Shown in pieces: positions 43,470-52,329 of a stretch of 64,000 nt of DNA; position 1 is the first letter of the stretch, and every line of letters starts with the position of its first letter. Source of the stretch: Prorocentrum cordatum (Eukaryota > Sar > Dinophyceae > Prorocentrales > Prorocentraceae); NCBI GenBank assembly GCA_963575745.1, contig CAUYUJ010001336.1, positions 1,148,676 to 1,212,675 of the forward strand, written 5' to 3'. The position numbers and the translations under genes are program-made. The notes beneath the pieces were generated by a model that did no database searches, had not been told where the DNA came from, and was given only the letters and a program-made list of their open reading frames with translations.

Positions 43470-44559
43470 ATGCTTGTTAGCCCTTGTCGGTTGGCTACGC
43501 ATCCGCTCGGCCACGAACGCCTCGACGAGCAGCGGTGTATCTGTCAGCTGCTTGACTGGCCCAGCCTGTGCCCGGGCTCGTTTGATGCTGATCGGCACAT
43601 CGTCCAGCAGGAACTCCTTGATCGTGACTGGGTGCTCCTGGCGCTTGCCCTGCGCAGGCTGTCGCGTACTTGACGATGATGTAGCCGGCTGATCCTGCGG
43701 TGCCTCTGCTGGTGCTGCTGCCGTTTCCTCCGCCTTCTGGCGTTCCTCCATGTGCCTCTGGATCCTGGCAGGTACTCGAAGCTGAGCTCGATCGTGTTGA
43801 GCGTCGTCCCGCTTGGCCTGCTTGAGCTTCAGGCCCTTCTTGGCGTGCTTCTTGCCTTCGCGCTTCACCTCCTTAGGTGCCTCCATGGTCTCGTCGGTGT
43901 TGGTCGGCCCCTACGGGGCTGCTGCAGGCTGCCGGCCATCTCCTGGTCCATCTCCAGCTTCCTGATCCATTCCCAAAGTGATCTCCTCGATGATCGTGAT
44001 GAGGTCTTGCGATGCCACATCGTCAATGATCTGAGGGTTGGCTGTCCAGTCCACTCTCGAGATATCTTGAACCAGGTCGCGCGTGTCCAAGTTGAAAAGC
44101 CGCCGCCTCTCGATCTTGTGCCCAGGTGTCGGGCCAGGTAGAAGAGGGGCGTTCCTGACGTTATCCAGCTGCCTCAGGTCGGTCTTGCCCTGGCTGCTGG
44201 CCGCCACTGCTCCCGAGATGGTGTTCCAAGCTTGGTGCGCTCGGACAGGTCGTGCTCGAAGGTCCTCTTCCGCTTGATCTTGATCAGCTGGCGCTGTCTC
44301 GTACTCGTCGTCCAGCCTATGACGCACTGGCATCACGTCATTATCGTGTACCACTTCTGATCGTCGCTTCCTGCTGTCCGCTGGCTTCGTCAGCTCCACG
44401 TTGCCCTGAGCAGGTGCTGCTGGTGCCGTCGTCGGTGCACTCGAGGGTGCATCCACTTGTCCTCCTGCTGGCTGTGGTGGAACATCGCCCTGTCCAGGAT
44501 GCTGCTGATGTCCTGGATCTCGATGATCTTGATGTTGATCCGCGTTCACGTGCAGGTCC
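43470..44559 (-). pseudogene. Integrase-RT linker of the copia Pol
   Basis: Low-complexity, probably disordered polyprotein linker. The frame 44,549-43,914 is Pro/Ala/Gln-rich, then contains R-H-R-L-D-D-E-Y-E-T and D-V-A-S-Q-D-L-I-T-I-I-E-E. A TAG at 43,911-43,913 interrupts it, and it continues in the same frame as a basic K-R-E-G-K-K-H-A-K-K stretch and T-I-K-E-F-L-L-D-D-V-P. The TAA at 43,467-43,469 separates it from the reverse transcriptase, again in the same frame. Both stops look like point mutations, because protein-like sequence continues unshifted across them. Confidence 0.65.
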
Positions 44560-45814
44560 GCCGTCTGAAAACAGGTCGGTGAACTGCATGGTGGTCACCT
44601 CGTGCTCAGTCGCCCTTCGAAGGAGACTGGGTGAACTTAGGATCGGGATCCTGTTGTGGATCAGCCAGTAGCCGTGCTCATCCTTGCCCAGGCACCGGGC
44701 AGGTCCATGCCATCGTGCATGCAGGTTACGCTTTAGGTTATCAGATCGCCAAAACATCAATAAATCACCTTGCTGAAATGGCCCTGGCTGGGGCCTCGTC
44801 CTCGCCAGAACTGCCCGTCTCAATGCTGATGAGTTTGCTCCCTTGAAAAAAGATTCCCGAACAGATCTGTTGAAGGTGTAGTCGGTTCCAGAATGACGTA
44901 TTCCCGGCCACTCGTGAAACCACTGCTGGGTCGTTGTCGGGGTTCGCCAGACTTGCAGGCAATCGGTGTCCAGCTCCAAGTACCCACTGCTGTGGTGAAA
45001 AGCCTGCCGTGCTGACAAGTTGATTGCGCGCGTTGGCCATGCCGCGTACTGCTGCTGCAATCGAATCATGACCACGAGCTTCCCCAGCGTTAAACGCGCT
45101 CGTCGCCATCTCCTTCAGGCAGCGCATCTTCCTCTCGACCTTGCCCATCTGCCAGTGAGCCTCTGGGGCCGCGTTGTTGATTGCAATGCCCAGGTCGTTG
45201 CACAGCGTCTCGAACTCGCCCATACAGGTGGAGTCCTGGTCCTGCTCCACGATATGTGGTGGCCCGGCCCAGGTGAGCCATCCGAGTTCGAAAGCCTTCT
45301 TCGATAACTCTGCCGTAGGTCTCGATCCGGGACACGTGTAGATCGCCGCGGTGAAATCCGAGGCCACGTCCACGATAACAAGCACCACGTGCATGTTCTT
45401 GTCCAGGTCGGGTATGATCATGAAGTCCATGCTGATGGCCTCGTGAAAGTCCTTAACCTTAGGCCGAGCTGCCGTTGGTCTCGCTGCCGTCCGAGCCTGC
45501 TCTTCACATGTCGTGCATCTGAAGAGACGTGCTGCTTGTACCGCTCGTCGGCTAGCTCCACCATGCTGTAGATACCGTACCAGTGACTCCTTGTAGGGTC
45601 CATGGGAATGGCTCTCGTGTATATTCTTGATAGCTGCTCGCATGAGTGGTGGCACCGCCGTCCATTCCGCCATCTCGATGTTCCCGCCATGCCTGCTGAA
45701 GATCGCCGCCGCGCTAGCGTGCATCGGCGCCTCCGTCTCCGCAGGGTTGGCCTCGAACTCGTCGCAGTCGATGTCGTCGAAGTTGTTGGCGCACCGGGCG
45801 TAGCCACCATGCTG
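44560..45814 (-). pseudogene. Integrase of the copia element
   Basis: In frame with the methyltransferase-like domain after the TAG. Counting from the Met at 45,724: zinc-binding H36, H39, C70, C73 (H-E-S-H and C-T-T-C); catalytic core D100 (I-S-M-D-F), D162 or D164 (E-Q-D-Q-D-S) and E197 (A-H-W-Q-M-G-K-V-E-R), so the DDE triad is intact. After about residue 280 the frame shifts (near 44,850-44,895). The DNA-binding C-terminal part continues in another frame as A-L-R-R-A-V-L-A-R-T-R-P, G-D-L-L-M-F-W-R and A-R-W-H-G-P-A-R-C-L-G-K-D to about 44,560. It would insert the cDNA copy into the genome. This copy cannot make it as one protein. Confidence 0.9.
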
Positions 45815-46430
45815 CTACTCGAGGTCCCGCTGAGGCTCGATGCCGTCCAAGATCGTCTGGGCCAGCTCCTTGGTCCAGTTCCCAAGGCTCGATGCTGTTC
45901 CCTTCGGCCTGTTGATCACGCTCGTGTGTGCGTGCTGCTCGTCACACCTGATGCTGTTGAGCTTCTTGCCGAGCATGATGGCCGTCGTTAAGAACCTCGT
46001 CGGCTTCTTGACTGGATCGCCCATGAAGTCCACCAAGTTGCTGCCCTCGGCGCACTGGTGCATCATCGCGCTCACGAACTCTGAGCCCAGCCAAGGCATA
46101 AGCTGCCAGGCTCTTGACGTCAGTGGGTTTTCCAGGAGCATATGAGCTCCTCGGCGCTTGCAGTTGAGCCAGATCTTCTTGACGAGCTGCAGGTGCTCCA
46201 TGCCGATCGCCAGCTTACGCATCTTCGTGTCCTTCGGGAACATGTGGGATATGTTCGTGAACGGGCCCCAGGGGAAACCCACAATGGCAATGTATGGGGT
46301 CATCCTCGTTCAGCTGCTTCATGGCGGTCTTCTGCGACTTCGCGTCCAGCAGGTCGCCCCCGATCAGGATGTCCCTCGGCCTCGTCACTGGATGCCGCCG
46401 CTGCTGGGCTTCTGATGCGGCTGCCATGCC
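45815..46430 (-). pseudogene. Cytosine-methyltransferase-like domain of the copia Pol
   Basis: Two minus frames joined by a one-base shift in a CCCC run near 46,300. The first (46,427-46,300) includes R-D-I-L-I-G-G-D-L-L-D-A-K and K-Q-L-N-E-D-D-P. The second (46,303-45,815) has I-A-I-V-G-F-P-W-G-P-F-T-N-I-S, then H-M-L-L-E-N-P-L-T-S-R-A-W, then V-K-K-P-T-R-F-L-T-T and H-A-H-T-S-V. These resemble motif IV (Pro-Cys) and motif VI (Glu-Asn) of C5 methyltransferases and a domain known in dinoflagellate copia elements. The catalytic Cys position is Trp (TGG). A 60-residue coiled-coil-like stretch rich in E/K/R precedes it (46,450-46,620). The TAG at 45,815-45,817 cuts it from integrase. Function in the element is not established here. 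Confidence 0.65.
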
Positions 46431-46639
46431 ACTCGCAGATGATGGGCCGCTTCTCCTCCGGGTCCGCCTTCAGCGTGTCCACGATCTGCCGGCGCAGATC
46501 CAGCTTGTCCTGAATCTCCTTCTCCCACGTCTCGATCTGCTTCCTCTGCTTCCGCCGTCGGATGCCCTTATCGATCTCCTGGACCTCCGCATTCCAGATG
46601 TCGATCTCGTCGGACGTGACTGATGGCTGGATCTTTGTC

Positions 46640-47060
46640 GTCTCGTTCTTCGGCCACTCCTTGAGCGAGATCGTCAGGTGTCCCTTCTCCGTCTTGTTGA
46701 GAGGCACTCCGTACTTGTTGGTCGCCTTGACGTCCGCCTTCTGATCCTTGATGTATATCACTGCATCGAGCTCCTCCAGCTGGTGGATGCTCAGCAGTAT
46801 TGGCGTCTCTGACTTCGGCAGCCTCTGGAAGCGTAGGTTCACGTCAGCTCCAGCAAGTCCAGCCGTCACCTCCTGTTCTCCTTCTGCCATGACCGGAGCG
46901 CTATCATTCACGCCTCGGAAGCGCATGGATGATCCTCTCATCCGCGCGGTGACTCTGCCGTCCTGTGTAGCCGTCCAGTGATATTGAACCTCCACATCCA
47001 CGTGGGCACGCAGTGTCCAATACAGCGTGTCCATCTGGAATGAGTCCTTTTCGTACTGCG
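46640..47060 (-). pseudogene. Retropepsin-like aspartic protease of the copia element
   Basis: The active-site strand reads A-V-L-D-T-A-C at about 47,006-47,026 (GAC-ACT-GCG-TGC), a DTA variant of the usual DTG/DSG. The rest of the fold continues in a different frame: M-R-F-R-G-V-N-D near 46,920, then T-P-I-L-L-S-I-H-Q-L-E-E-L-D-A-V-I near 46,755-46,805, V-P-L-N-K near 46,695 and G-H-L-T-I-S-L near 46,675, matching the C-terminal half of copia proteases. The frame change falls near 46,980. An additional TAG lies upstream at 47,096-47,098. Role in the family: cleavage of the Gag-Pol polyprotein. Confidence 0.7.
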
Positions 47061-47245
47061 TAGGCTTCGGTTTCTTCCAGCTCCTCGCAAGGTTGCTACC
47101 GCTCTGGTAATGGTGCGCGGTCGCCCTCTGGGACGTAGTTGGTTCCAGCTCGGCGTTGCGTCCACAACCATGTCGGCCGTACTCCAATCGGTAGGCGCTC
47201 GCAGGTACTCCTCACGATATCGCGTAGCTCCGAGGTCTTGTCCTA

Positions 47246-47635
47246 GGCTGCTTGGCAGAGATCGTGGGCCAGATTCCTGAGACCGTTCGGCGCCATTTCC
47301 ATGGTGATGTGCATGAGCTGCTGGAAACGACGTAGGGCCCAGTCCAAGCAGAAATCCATGTAGTCCCTGCAGGCCGCTTCCATGTCCTCGCAGCTGACCC
47401 ACAACGCTGCGATCTGCTCAGCACGACCTCGTATCTTCTGTAGGTCGGCCGCTGTATTGTCTTCCTCCAGGTAGTCTGTACTTGGTCTGCTGGGCTCCGT
47501 CCTTCCTGTCGACCGCGACCCTGGTGTCGGTCTGCTTGTCGGCGATCTCTCCTTCCGAGCTCGCTGGAGTGCTCGGGGCTTCGTCAGATTATTGTGCTTG
47601 ATGCTCTCCAGGTACTGCGTGTAGCTCGTGTGCCT
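47246..47635 (-). pseudogene. Gag-Pol junction segment, frame-shifted
   Basis: Too broken for a long open frame, but the third minus frame reads protein-like sequence: a basic stretch (L-E-S-I-K-H-N-N-L-T-K-P-R-A-L-Q-R-A-R-K), then an acidic helix-rich part (A-D-L-Q-K-I-R-G-R-A-E-Q-I-A-A-L-W), then C-E-D-M-E-A-A-C-R-D-Y-M-D-F-C-L-D-W. It stops at a TAG at 47,243-47,245. It joins the Gag frame after a shift near 47,630. No family name can be given. Confidence 0.55.
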
Positions 47636-48848
47636 GGTCGATCCTCTCTTGGAAGTTCGGCTGGTCTCCTACTGCTGATACCGCGTAGGGGTTCACGATC
47701 TGCTCCTCGGTGTCGATCCTCACCTTCGTCAGACTCGTGATCTCCTCCATCGTCACGTCTATGCCTGCCAGTTGGTCGCTGACAATCTGAATGGCGGTCA
47801 TGTCCATCGAGCTGTCCGCCATCAGCAGCTTGGCCGCGGTCGCCATTGCGAACCCAGCTCGTCGTAGAAAACCTCCAGGTCGTCCGTGAAAGCCTCGTCC
47901 TCCACGTCCGCCCCCTCGCCCTCCACGTTGTAGCGTACTGGGTCCACTCGCTGGTGACCTCGTCTTCTCGCACTCGGGGCCACCCTTCCAGTGGCCCTTC
48001 TTGTGGCACGCGTTGCCCTTCGCACGCGCCTTGATCTGCTTCCGCTTATCATTGGCCTCCTTGCTGTCCATCTTTATGGAGCCCTGCTTGTTGACGTTGG
48101 CCTTCCAGCCTCTATTCGCCGCATCACTCAGGAAGACGCCCTCGTCGCACGGTGCACTTTCGTCTCCGAGTAGGGCTTCTTCTTCTTCGTCGCCGTAGTC
48201 CACCGGGTAGGCTCCGTAGCGTTCATGCCAGCGATCATCTCGGCCTGTGCTGTCCAGCTGTATCAGCATGGCTGCCGTCACGTCGTCCCAGATGTACTCA
48301 TTGTTGCATTGGCCAAAGATTGTCTTGTTCTCTTGCATGCTGATGTTTACTAGCTTTAGTAGAAAATATGCCCGTAGGTCTTCGCTGACTATCGTGTTCG
48401 TTGAGAGTGACTTGGACCGCTCGTACTCCGTCTCTCGCCTCGATATGTAGTCCTGCACAGACTCCGTTCTATTGCGAAAACCTCTGAAGAAATACTCCTC
48501 GAACGTTTGCTGCTTCTGTAGTGGTGCGATCCTCTCGCACGCCTGTCGTACTGTAGTTACCACCACTTTGATTGCAGCAAGTGGGTCATTACCTGCTTCG
48601 TCCAGCACTGCTTGCGTACTGATCTCAGCCTTCTTACGTGTGAGTGTCCACGCTCGTCCATTTAGGGAATCCTTGAGCTTGATCGCGCAGAGCGTCTTGA
48701 TCTTTTCCTCGTTCGCGCGGTAGCCGAGTATTGCACGCTCCTCGAACTCCTCGCCGTAGGAGGGGTCTCCGTTGTAGTGTACCACGCCCTCCTTGTCAAC
48801 GAAGAGGGGCCCGTCATTGAACTGCTGCTGCTGTTGCCTGGACGTCAT
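47589..48848 (-). CDS. Gag-like protein of the copia element
   Basis: Encodes the RNA-binding capsid precursor. The frame is open back into the LTR (49,151), but the Met at 48,848, just before S-R-Q-Q-Q-Q-Q-F-N-D-G-P, is the plausible start because the region upstream holds LTR and primer site. This gives about 419 residues: a helical capsid-like N-terminal domain, an acidic patch (D-Y-G-D-E-E-E-E), and a zinc-knuckle C-H-K-K-G-H-W-K-G-G-P-E-C near residue 280. The first Cys of the expected CX2CX4HX6C is Gly (GGC for TGC). After the knuckle comes an RGG-rich stretch. An alternative frame there encodes an acidic D-V-E-D-E-A-F segment. The frame ends prematurely at 47,589, while natural-looking sequence resumes one frame over near 47,630. 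Confidence 0.75.
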   Translation of the reverse strand: MTSRQQQQQFNDGPLFVDKEGVVHYNGDPSYGEEFEERAILGYRANEEKIKTLCAIKLKDSLNGRAWTLTRKKAEISTQAVLDEAGNDPLAAIKVVVTTVRQACERIAPLQKQQTFEEYFFRGFRNRTESVQDYISRRETEYERSKSLSTNTIVSEDLRAYFLLKLVNISMQENKTIFGQCNNEYIWDDVTAAMLIQLDSTGRDDRWHERYGAYPVDYGDEEEEALLGDESAPCDEGVFLSDAANRGWKANVNKQGSIKMDSKEANDKRKQIKARAKGNACHKKGHWKGGPECEKTRSPASGPSTLQRGGRGGGRGGRGFHGRPGGFLRRAGFAMATAAKLLMADSSMDMTAIQIVSDQLAGIDVTMEEITSLTKVRIDTEEQIVNPYAVSAVGDQPNFQERIDQAHELHAVPGEHQAQ

Positions 48849-49110
48849 CTTGATGACTGTGATGCTACTCAGCTTGTCACCGATGTAATAGCTGTCTTGA
48901 CCGTTGCTGCTGTAGTTATGCTGCTCGCCCGGGATGCCGTTGATGCAACGATCCTCGTCCAAGCTTTTGTAAGTAATGATATTGAACGTCTTGTCGATCG
49001 ACGTGATCTGTTGAGCGCAGTGGTTGAGCACCGCGAAGAGGTAAGTGAGCGCCACCATGTATGTCTGCACGGCCACTCTGTATGTAATCCTCGCACCGCG
49101 GACTGATTCA

Positions 49111-49124
49111 GCTCGCGCTACCAG
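49111..49124 (-). other. Candidate tRNA primer-binding site
   Basis: One base inside the 5' LTR the minus strand reads TGGTAGCGCGAGC, complementary to a tRNA 3' end GCTCGCGCTACCA. Initiator-Met tRNAs of many eukaryotes end CTACCA, the usual copia primer, so that is the likely primer, but only the last six bases can be argued from general knowledge. Confidence 0.6.
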
Positions 49125-49377
49125 TGTAAATATTGATCCAAATCTCTCCACCTACAACCTCTTGGTGCAAGAAGAAATAGATTGAGTACGATCTGATATT
49201 ATACCGATTCAAGCTAGACAGTCGTTGAATGCGTCCACCCTCCCGCCACAGCTGGCGGGTACACAGCCAAAACGGCCGAGGTGAATAAGATAGTGCAAGC
49301 ATGAGCGAGCGAGAGCAGCAACAGAAATGATTCTAATTATCATCCTATACCTCACATCCTTGCTAATACAACTTTCA
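49125..49377 (-). repeat. 5' LTR of the copia element
   Basis: 253 bp matching 40,447-40,680. Read on the minus strand it begins TGAAAGTTGTAT (or TGTGAAAG if two more bases are included) and ends ATTTACA, fitting TG...CA ends. It carries a segment of about 17 bp (AAGATAGTGCAAGCATG, near 49,286-49,303) absent from the other LTR. Promoter and poly-A signals should lie here but none is distinct. Confidence 0.9.
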
Positions 49378-50060
49378 CAGTCGTGATGTTGTCACAGCGC
49401 GAGGGGGTCACGCAAACATTCGGGGGGGGCCAAGACGGGGGCGTCCAAGAGGGGGGGCGCAACTCATGGCCAGTTGCATGTGCGCGGCTCACGCGGGGGG
49501 CGGGGACGAATGGGAATGAGCAGAGGCGCCATCACATCTGAGAAGAAGCCCCACTGTGTCTCCCGCGGGAGGGCGCGAGCTGTCCCACCCACGCCGGCCG
49601 CGGCCTGCGGCCACCCTCGAAGAACGCCAACCACGGCCAGGGGGCCACCCTGGAGGATCGAGAACCGCGCCGTCCATGTGCGTTTTTTTTTCCGTGGACA
49701 ACTATCACTACCATTATAACGTTCTAAAACAGCGCTTGCACTTACAGTCGGGCTTGATTGGAGAGGACACGCGAGAGGACACAAGACCCTTGCGATGGCT
49801 GAGCTGCCATAGAAAAGTAAAAGGCGCGGGTCTCGAAAGACAGCACACACGGGTACCCTTGACTGGGCAGAGTCGACCTAATAATCAAGGCCGACTGCAG
49901 GGGGTCCTACTTGTATTCTAAGGAACTGGGCTTGGCTGTCGGTCCAGCTGGCCTTTTGTCGCAGTCGTCGCCCGTCGCCGCCGTCCGTCGCCGCTGCTTC
50001 TGCGCTTGGCTGTCGGTCGCCGCGCCTGCTGTCGCCGTCGCCGCCGTCGCCGCTGCTTAG
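49378..50060. other. Flank of the copia element; no gene seen
   Basis: Plus-strand flank begins CAGTCGTGATG. G-rich runs lie at 49,420-49,510 and a GTCGCC/GCCGTC triplet-like stretch at 49,960-50,057. No supported coding sequence. Confidence 0.45.
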
Positions 50061-50345
50061 CCGCATAGCTCACATATCATATCTCACACCACTTAGATAG
50101 CATCATATCGACTGTCCTACGTAGCTCACACTAAACCCTAAACCCTAAACCCTAAACCCCAGACCCTCAACACACGACAGGATTTGTACCAAACATATCG
50201 CAGCACATATATTGCATCACTACCCCACAGATTGCACCACGTGGCTCATACCTCACTATTGAACCACACACCTTCCACCGCATAGCTTACATATCATAGA
50301 TCGCACCATAATATTTACCACAGAACTTGCACCACATAGCTGCCT
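50060..50345 (+). repeat. A-module type repeat (degenerate 20-bp units)
   Basis: Variants of CACATAGATTGCACCACGTA repeated about 12 times, as in composite-repeat A modules at 16.7 and 54.7 kb and a small patch at 51,360-51,470. Contains the telomere-like tract. Confidence 0.7.
50131..50160 (+). repeat. Interstitial telomere-type tract (CCCTAAA)4
   Basis: Four CTAAACC repeats with a degenerate fifth (CCCCAGACCCTCAAC). This is the TTTAGGG class used by plants and reported in dinoflagellates. Sequence continues on both sides, so this is not a chromosome end. Confidence 0.9.
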
Positions 50346-50409
50346 TAAATGAACAAAAAAGTATCAACCCTTCATTCCGCCCTCCACCCTCCCCCCCGAT
50401 TCCAAGTTG

Positions 50410-50566
50410 GTCCCTGGTATTCGGCAGCACAGGCGTGAGAGGACTACAAAAGTGGGACCCAGCGGGCCTCGGCTAGGCCCGACCCAACATTGAATCTGGG
50501 GGGTGGGGGGGGACGAACACGGTGTCGAACACGAAGGGTTTCTACCTCTTTGTCCCCTGACTATCC
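50410..50566 (+). repeat. Direct repeat, copy 1 (partner at 51.21 kb)
   Basis: ATTCGGCAGCACA, GGCCTCGGCTAGGCCCGAC, GACGAACACGG-GTCGAACACGAA and TTCTACCTTTTTGTCCCC phrases in the same order as 51,214-51,365, about 804 bp apart. Confidence 0.8.
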
Positions 50567-51055
50567 CTGGCGGCTTCGCCGGTGTAAAAAATGTAAGGAC
50601 CGTAAGGACCGAAATGAGGACTGCCGTAAAGCATGGCCTGACTCGGAAAGAAAGAGGAGGGGAGATCTTCTGTTCGCACAATCCTCACGGTCCTCACCGT
50701 TTTCACGGCAGTCCTCCCAGCCGTCCTCACGGTCCTCACGGAACTGGCGGGTCTTCGGACTCTGCAGGCCAGAACCTTTTCTCTTGAGAGCCTCATCATC
50801 ACTACAATGGAGCAGCAATGGCAATCACATAATCCAAAGAAACACCAACGAATCCCTGGCGGCTTCGCCGGTGTAAAACATATGTAAAGGCCGCGAGGAC
50901 CGCAGTGCGAACGGCAATAAAACATGTGAGGGCCGTGTGGCCCGTGAGGACCGGAGGAAAAAACAAAAGAGGAGGGGGGAGCTGCTTCTCTCTCAACGTC
51001 CCCACTGCCCTCACATGTTTGCTGCAGTCCTCAATCCGGTCCTCACTACCCTTTG
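50565..51055. repeat. Two tandem foldback units
   Basis: Each unit starts CCCTGGCGGCTTCGCCGGTG (50,565 and 50,854) and contains GAGGACCG-type repeats on the left with their inverted CGGTCCTC counterparts on the right. Unit 1 pairs GAGGACTGCCGTAAA with TTTTCACGGCAGTCCTC. Unit 2 pairs AACATGTGAGGGC with GCCCTCACATGTT. Purine-rich AAAGAGGAGGGG sits between the arms. Confidence 0.7.
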
Positions 51056-51213
51056 CCATCGCTCGGACGTCCATTCCCTGTGTTTTTTTCTGTTTCGTGC
51101 GTGGCTTTTTCGCCAAATGATCAAGGATGCTCCTCCATGGTCCTCGCCGAAGGAAAAATGCACACGTCCGAGCGGTGCCAAGTCACTCCGCCTCCCTTCC
51201 CCAGGATAGAGCA

Positions 51214-51365
51214 GGTCCCAGGCATTCGGCAGCACATGCGTGAGAGGACAAGAAGGTGGAACCCACTGGGCCTCAGCTAGGCCCGACACAAATTTGAATC
51301 TGGGGGGAGGAGAGGGGGACGAACACGGGGTCGAACACGAATTGGTTCTACCTTTTTGTCCCCGT
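51214..51365 (+). repeat. Direct repeat, copy 2
   Basis: Partner of 50,410-50,566, about 85 percent similar by eye. Followed by A-module type units to 51,470. The 51,470-51,810 interval shows no gene. Confidence 0.8.
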
Positions 51366-51812
51366 ATCGTCAGCCACACTACGTCAATCGCACCAGATAG
51401 ATGGCACGACATATATTGCGCCACGTAGATTGCACCGCATGGGTTGCGCGTAGCTTGCACCACGTATAGTTTTGTTTCCGAAAATGATATTCGGAACACC
51501 CCCTCCCCCAAGGGTTAACGGGCCACCTCTTCGTAGTGTAATCCCACCAGCCCTTCAGGGCGGAGGTGGTTTACGGTGGTTCCTCTTCCGCCCCTTTCTT
51601 CCCCTTCGGGGAGGGGTCTATCACTGTTCCCTATTAGTATACACCCCCTCCCCCAGGCGAATGGAAGAAGCCGGAGCCAATGAGGCCCCCCCCCCATCCC
51701 TTCTGTAAAAAAACAATGCAAACACACACTGTGCCTCCGAATTTACAGCATGCGCAGCGAATCCGATGCGGCTTCCCCCCACCATCCCTGTCAAAACATA
51801 ATACAAAGTACA

Positions 51813-52137
51813 CTTGGCGGCGACGGCGGCGGCGGGGGTAGCGGCTGCGGCGGCTGCGGCGGTGGCGGCGGCGGTGGCGGCGGCGGCGGCGGGAGCGGCG
51901 GCGGCGGCGGCCGCGGCGGCGGTGGCGGCGGCGGTGGAGGCGGCGGCAGCGGTGGGGCAGCGGCTGCGGCGGCAGCGGCTGCGGCGGCGGCGGTTCGGCA
52001 GCGGGGCGGCGGCGGCGGCGGCGGCGGCGGCGCGGCGGCGGCGGCGGCGGCGGACAGCGGCGGCGGCGGCACGGCGGCGGCGGCGGCGGGCGGCGGCGGC
52101 GGCGGCGGCCGAGGCGGCGGCGGCGGCGGCGGATTGG
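51813..52137 (+). repeat. (GGC)n array, about 325 bp
   Basis: GGC/GCG/CGG trinucleotides with rare GTA, GCA and GGA interruptions. Poly-Gly, poly-Ala, poly-Arg and poly-Pro frames are artefacts. Strong potential for G-quadruplex or hairpin structure. Confidence 0.95.
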
Positions 52138-52329
52138 GCCCCAGTAGCTGCCCATCCAAAGACGACTGCAGAATATGCTGAGGCTCGGGCCAGGCTCGGG
52201 TGCTACGTATGTGTTGGGAGGGCGGGTGGGAGTGAGCGAGACGGCTTGCGGGCGGGGAGGGCGTCTTGACCCCTCCCCCATACCCCCTCCCCTGGACCTG
52301 GACGGGACGTTCCGCGGGTCGTTGGAGCG

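Larger units (their letters stand above)
40447..49377 (-). mobile_element. Full-length degenerate Ty1/copia LTR retrotransposon
   Basis: An 8.9-kb element reading on the minus strand. The 5' LTR is at 49,125-49,377 and the 3' LTR at 40,447-40,680. Domain order is Gag, protease, methyltransferase-like, integrase, reverse transcriptase, RNase H; integrase before reverse transcriptase is the copia order. GTCG(T) at 40,443-40,447 and at 49,380-49,384 is a candidate target duplication. In-frame stops are visible at 47,243-47,245, 47,096-47,098, 45,815-45,817, 43,911-43,913 and 43,467-43,469. Frame changes lie near 47.63, 46.98, 46.42, 46.30, 44.87, 44.56 and 41.93 kb. By eye the LTRs differ by about 20 substitutions plus a 17-bp and smaller indels. 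The copy is therefore old and non-autonomous, though the family was clearly complete. Confidence 0.95.

Noticed and set aside
48849-49151. Gag start at 49,151
   Set aside because: That Met lies inside the 5' LTR and upstream of the primer site. The Met at 48,848 is the first with Gag-like sequence following.
50131-50160. Chromosome end
   Set aside because: Only four repeats, with ordinary repeat sequence continuing for kilobases on both sides.
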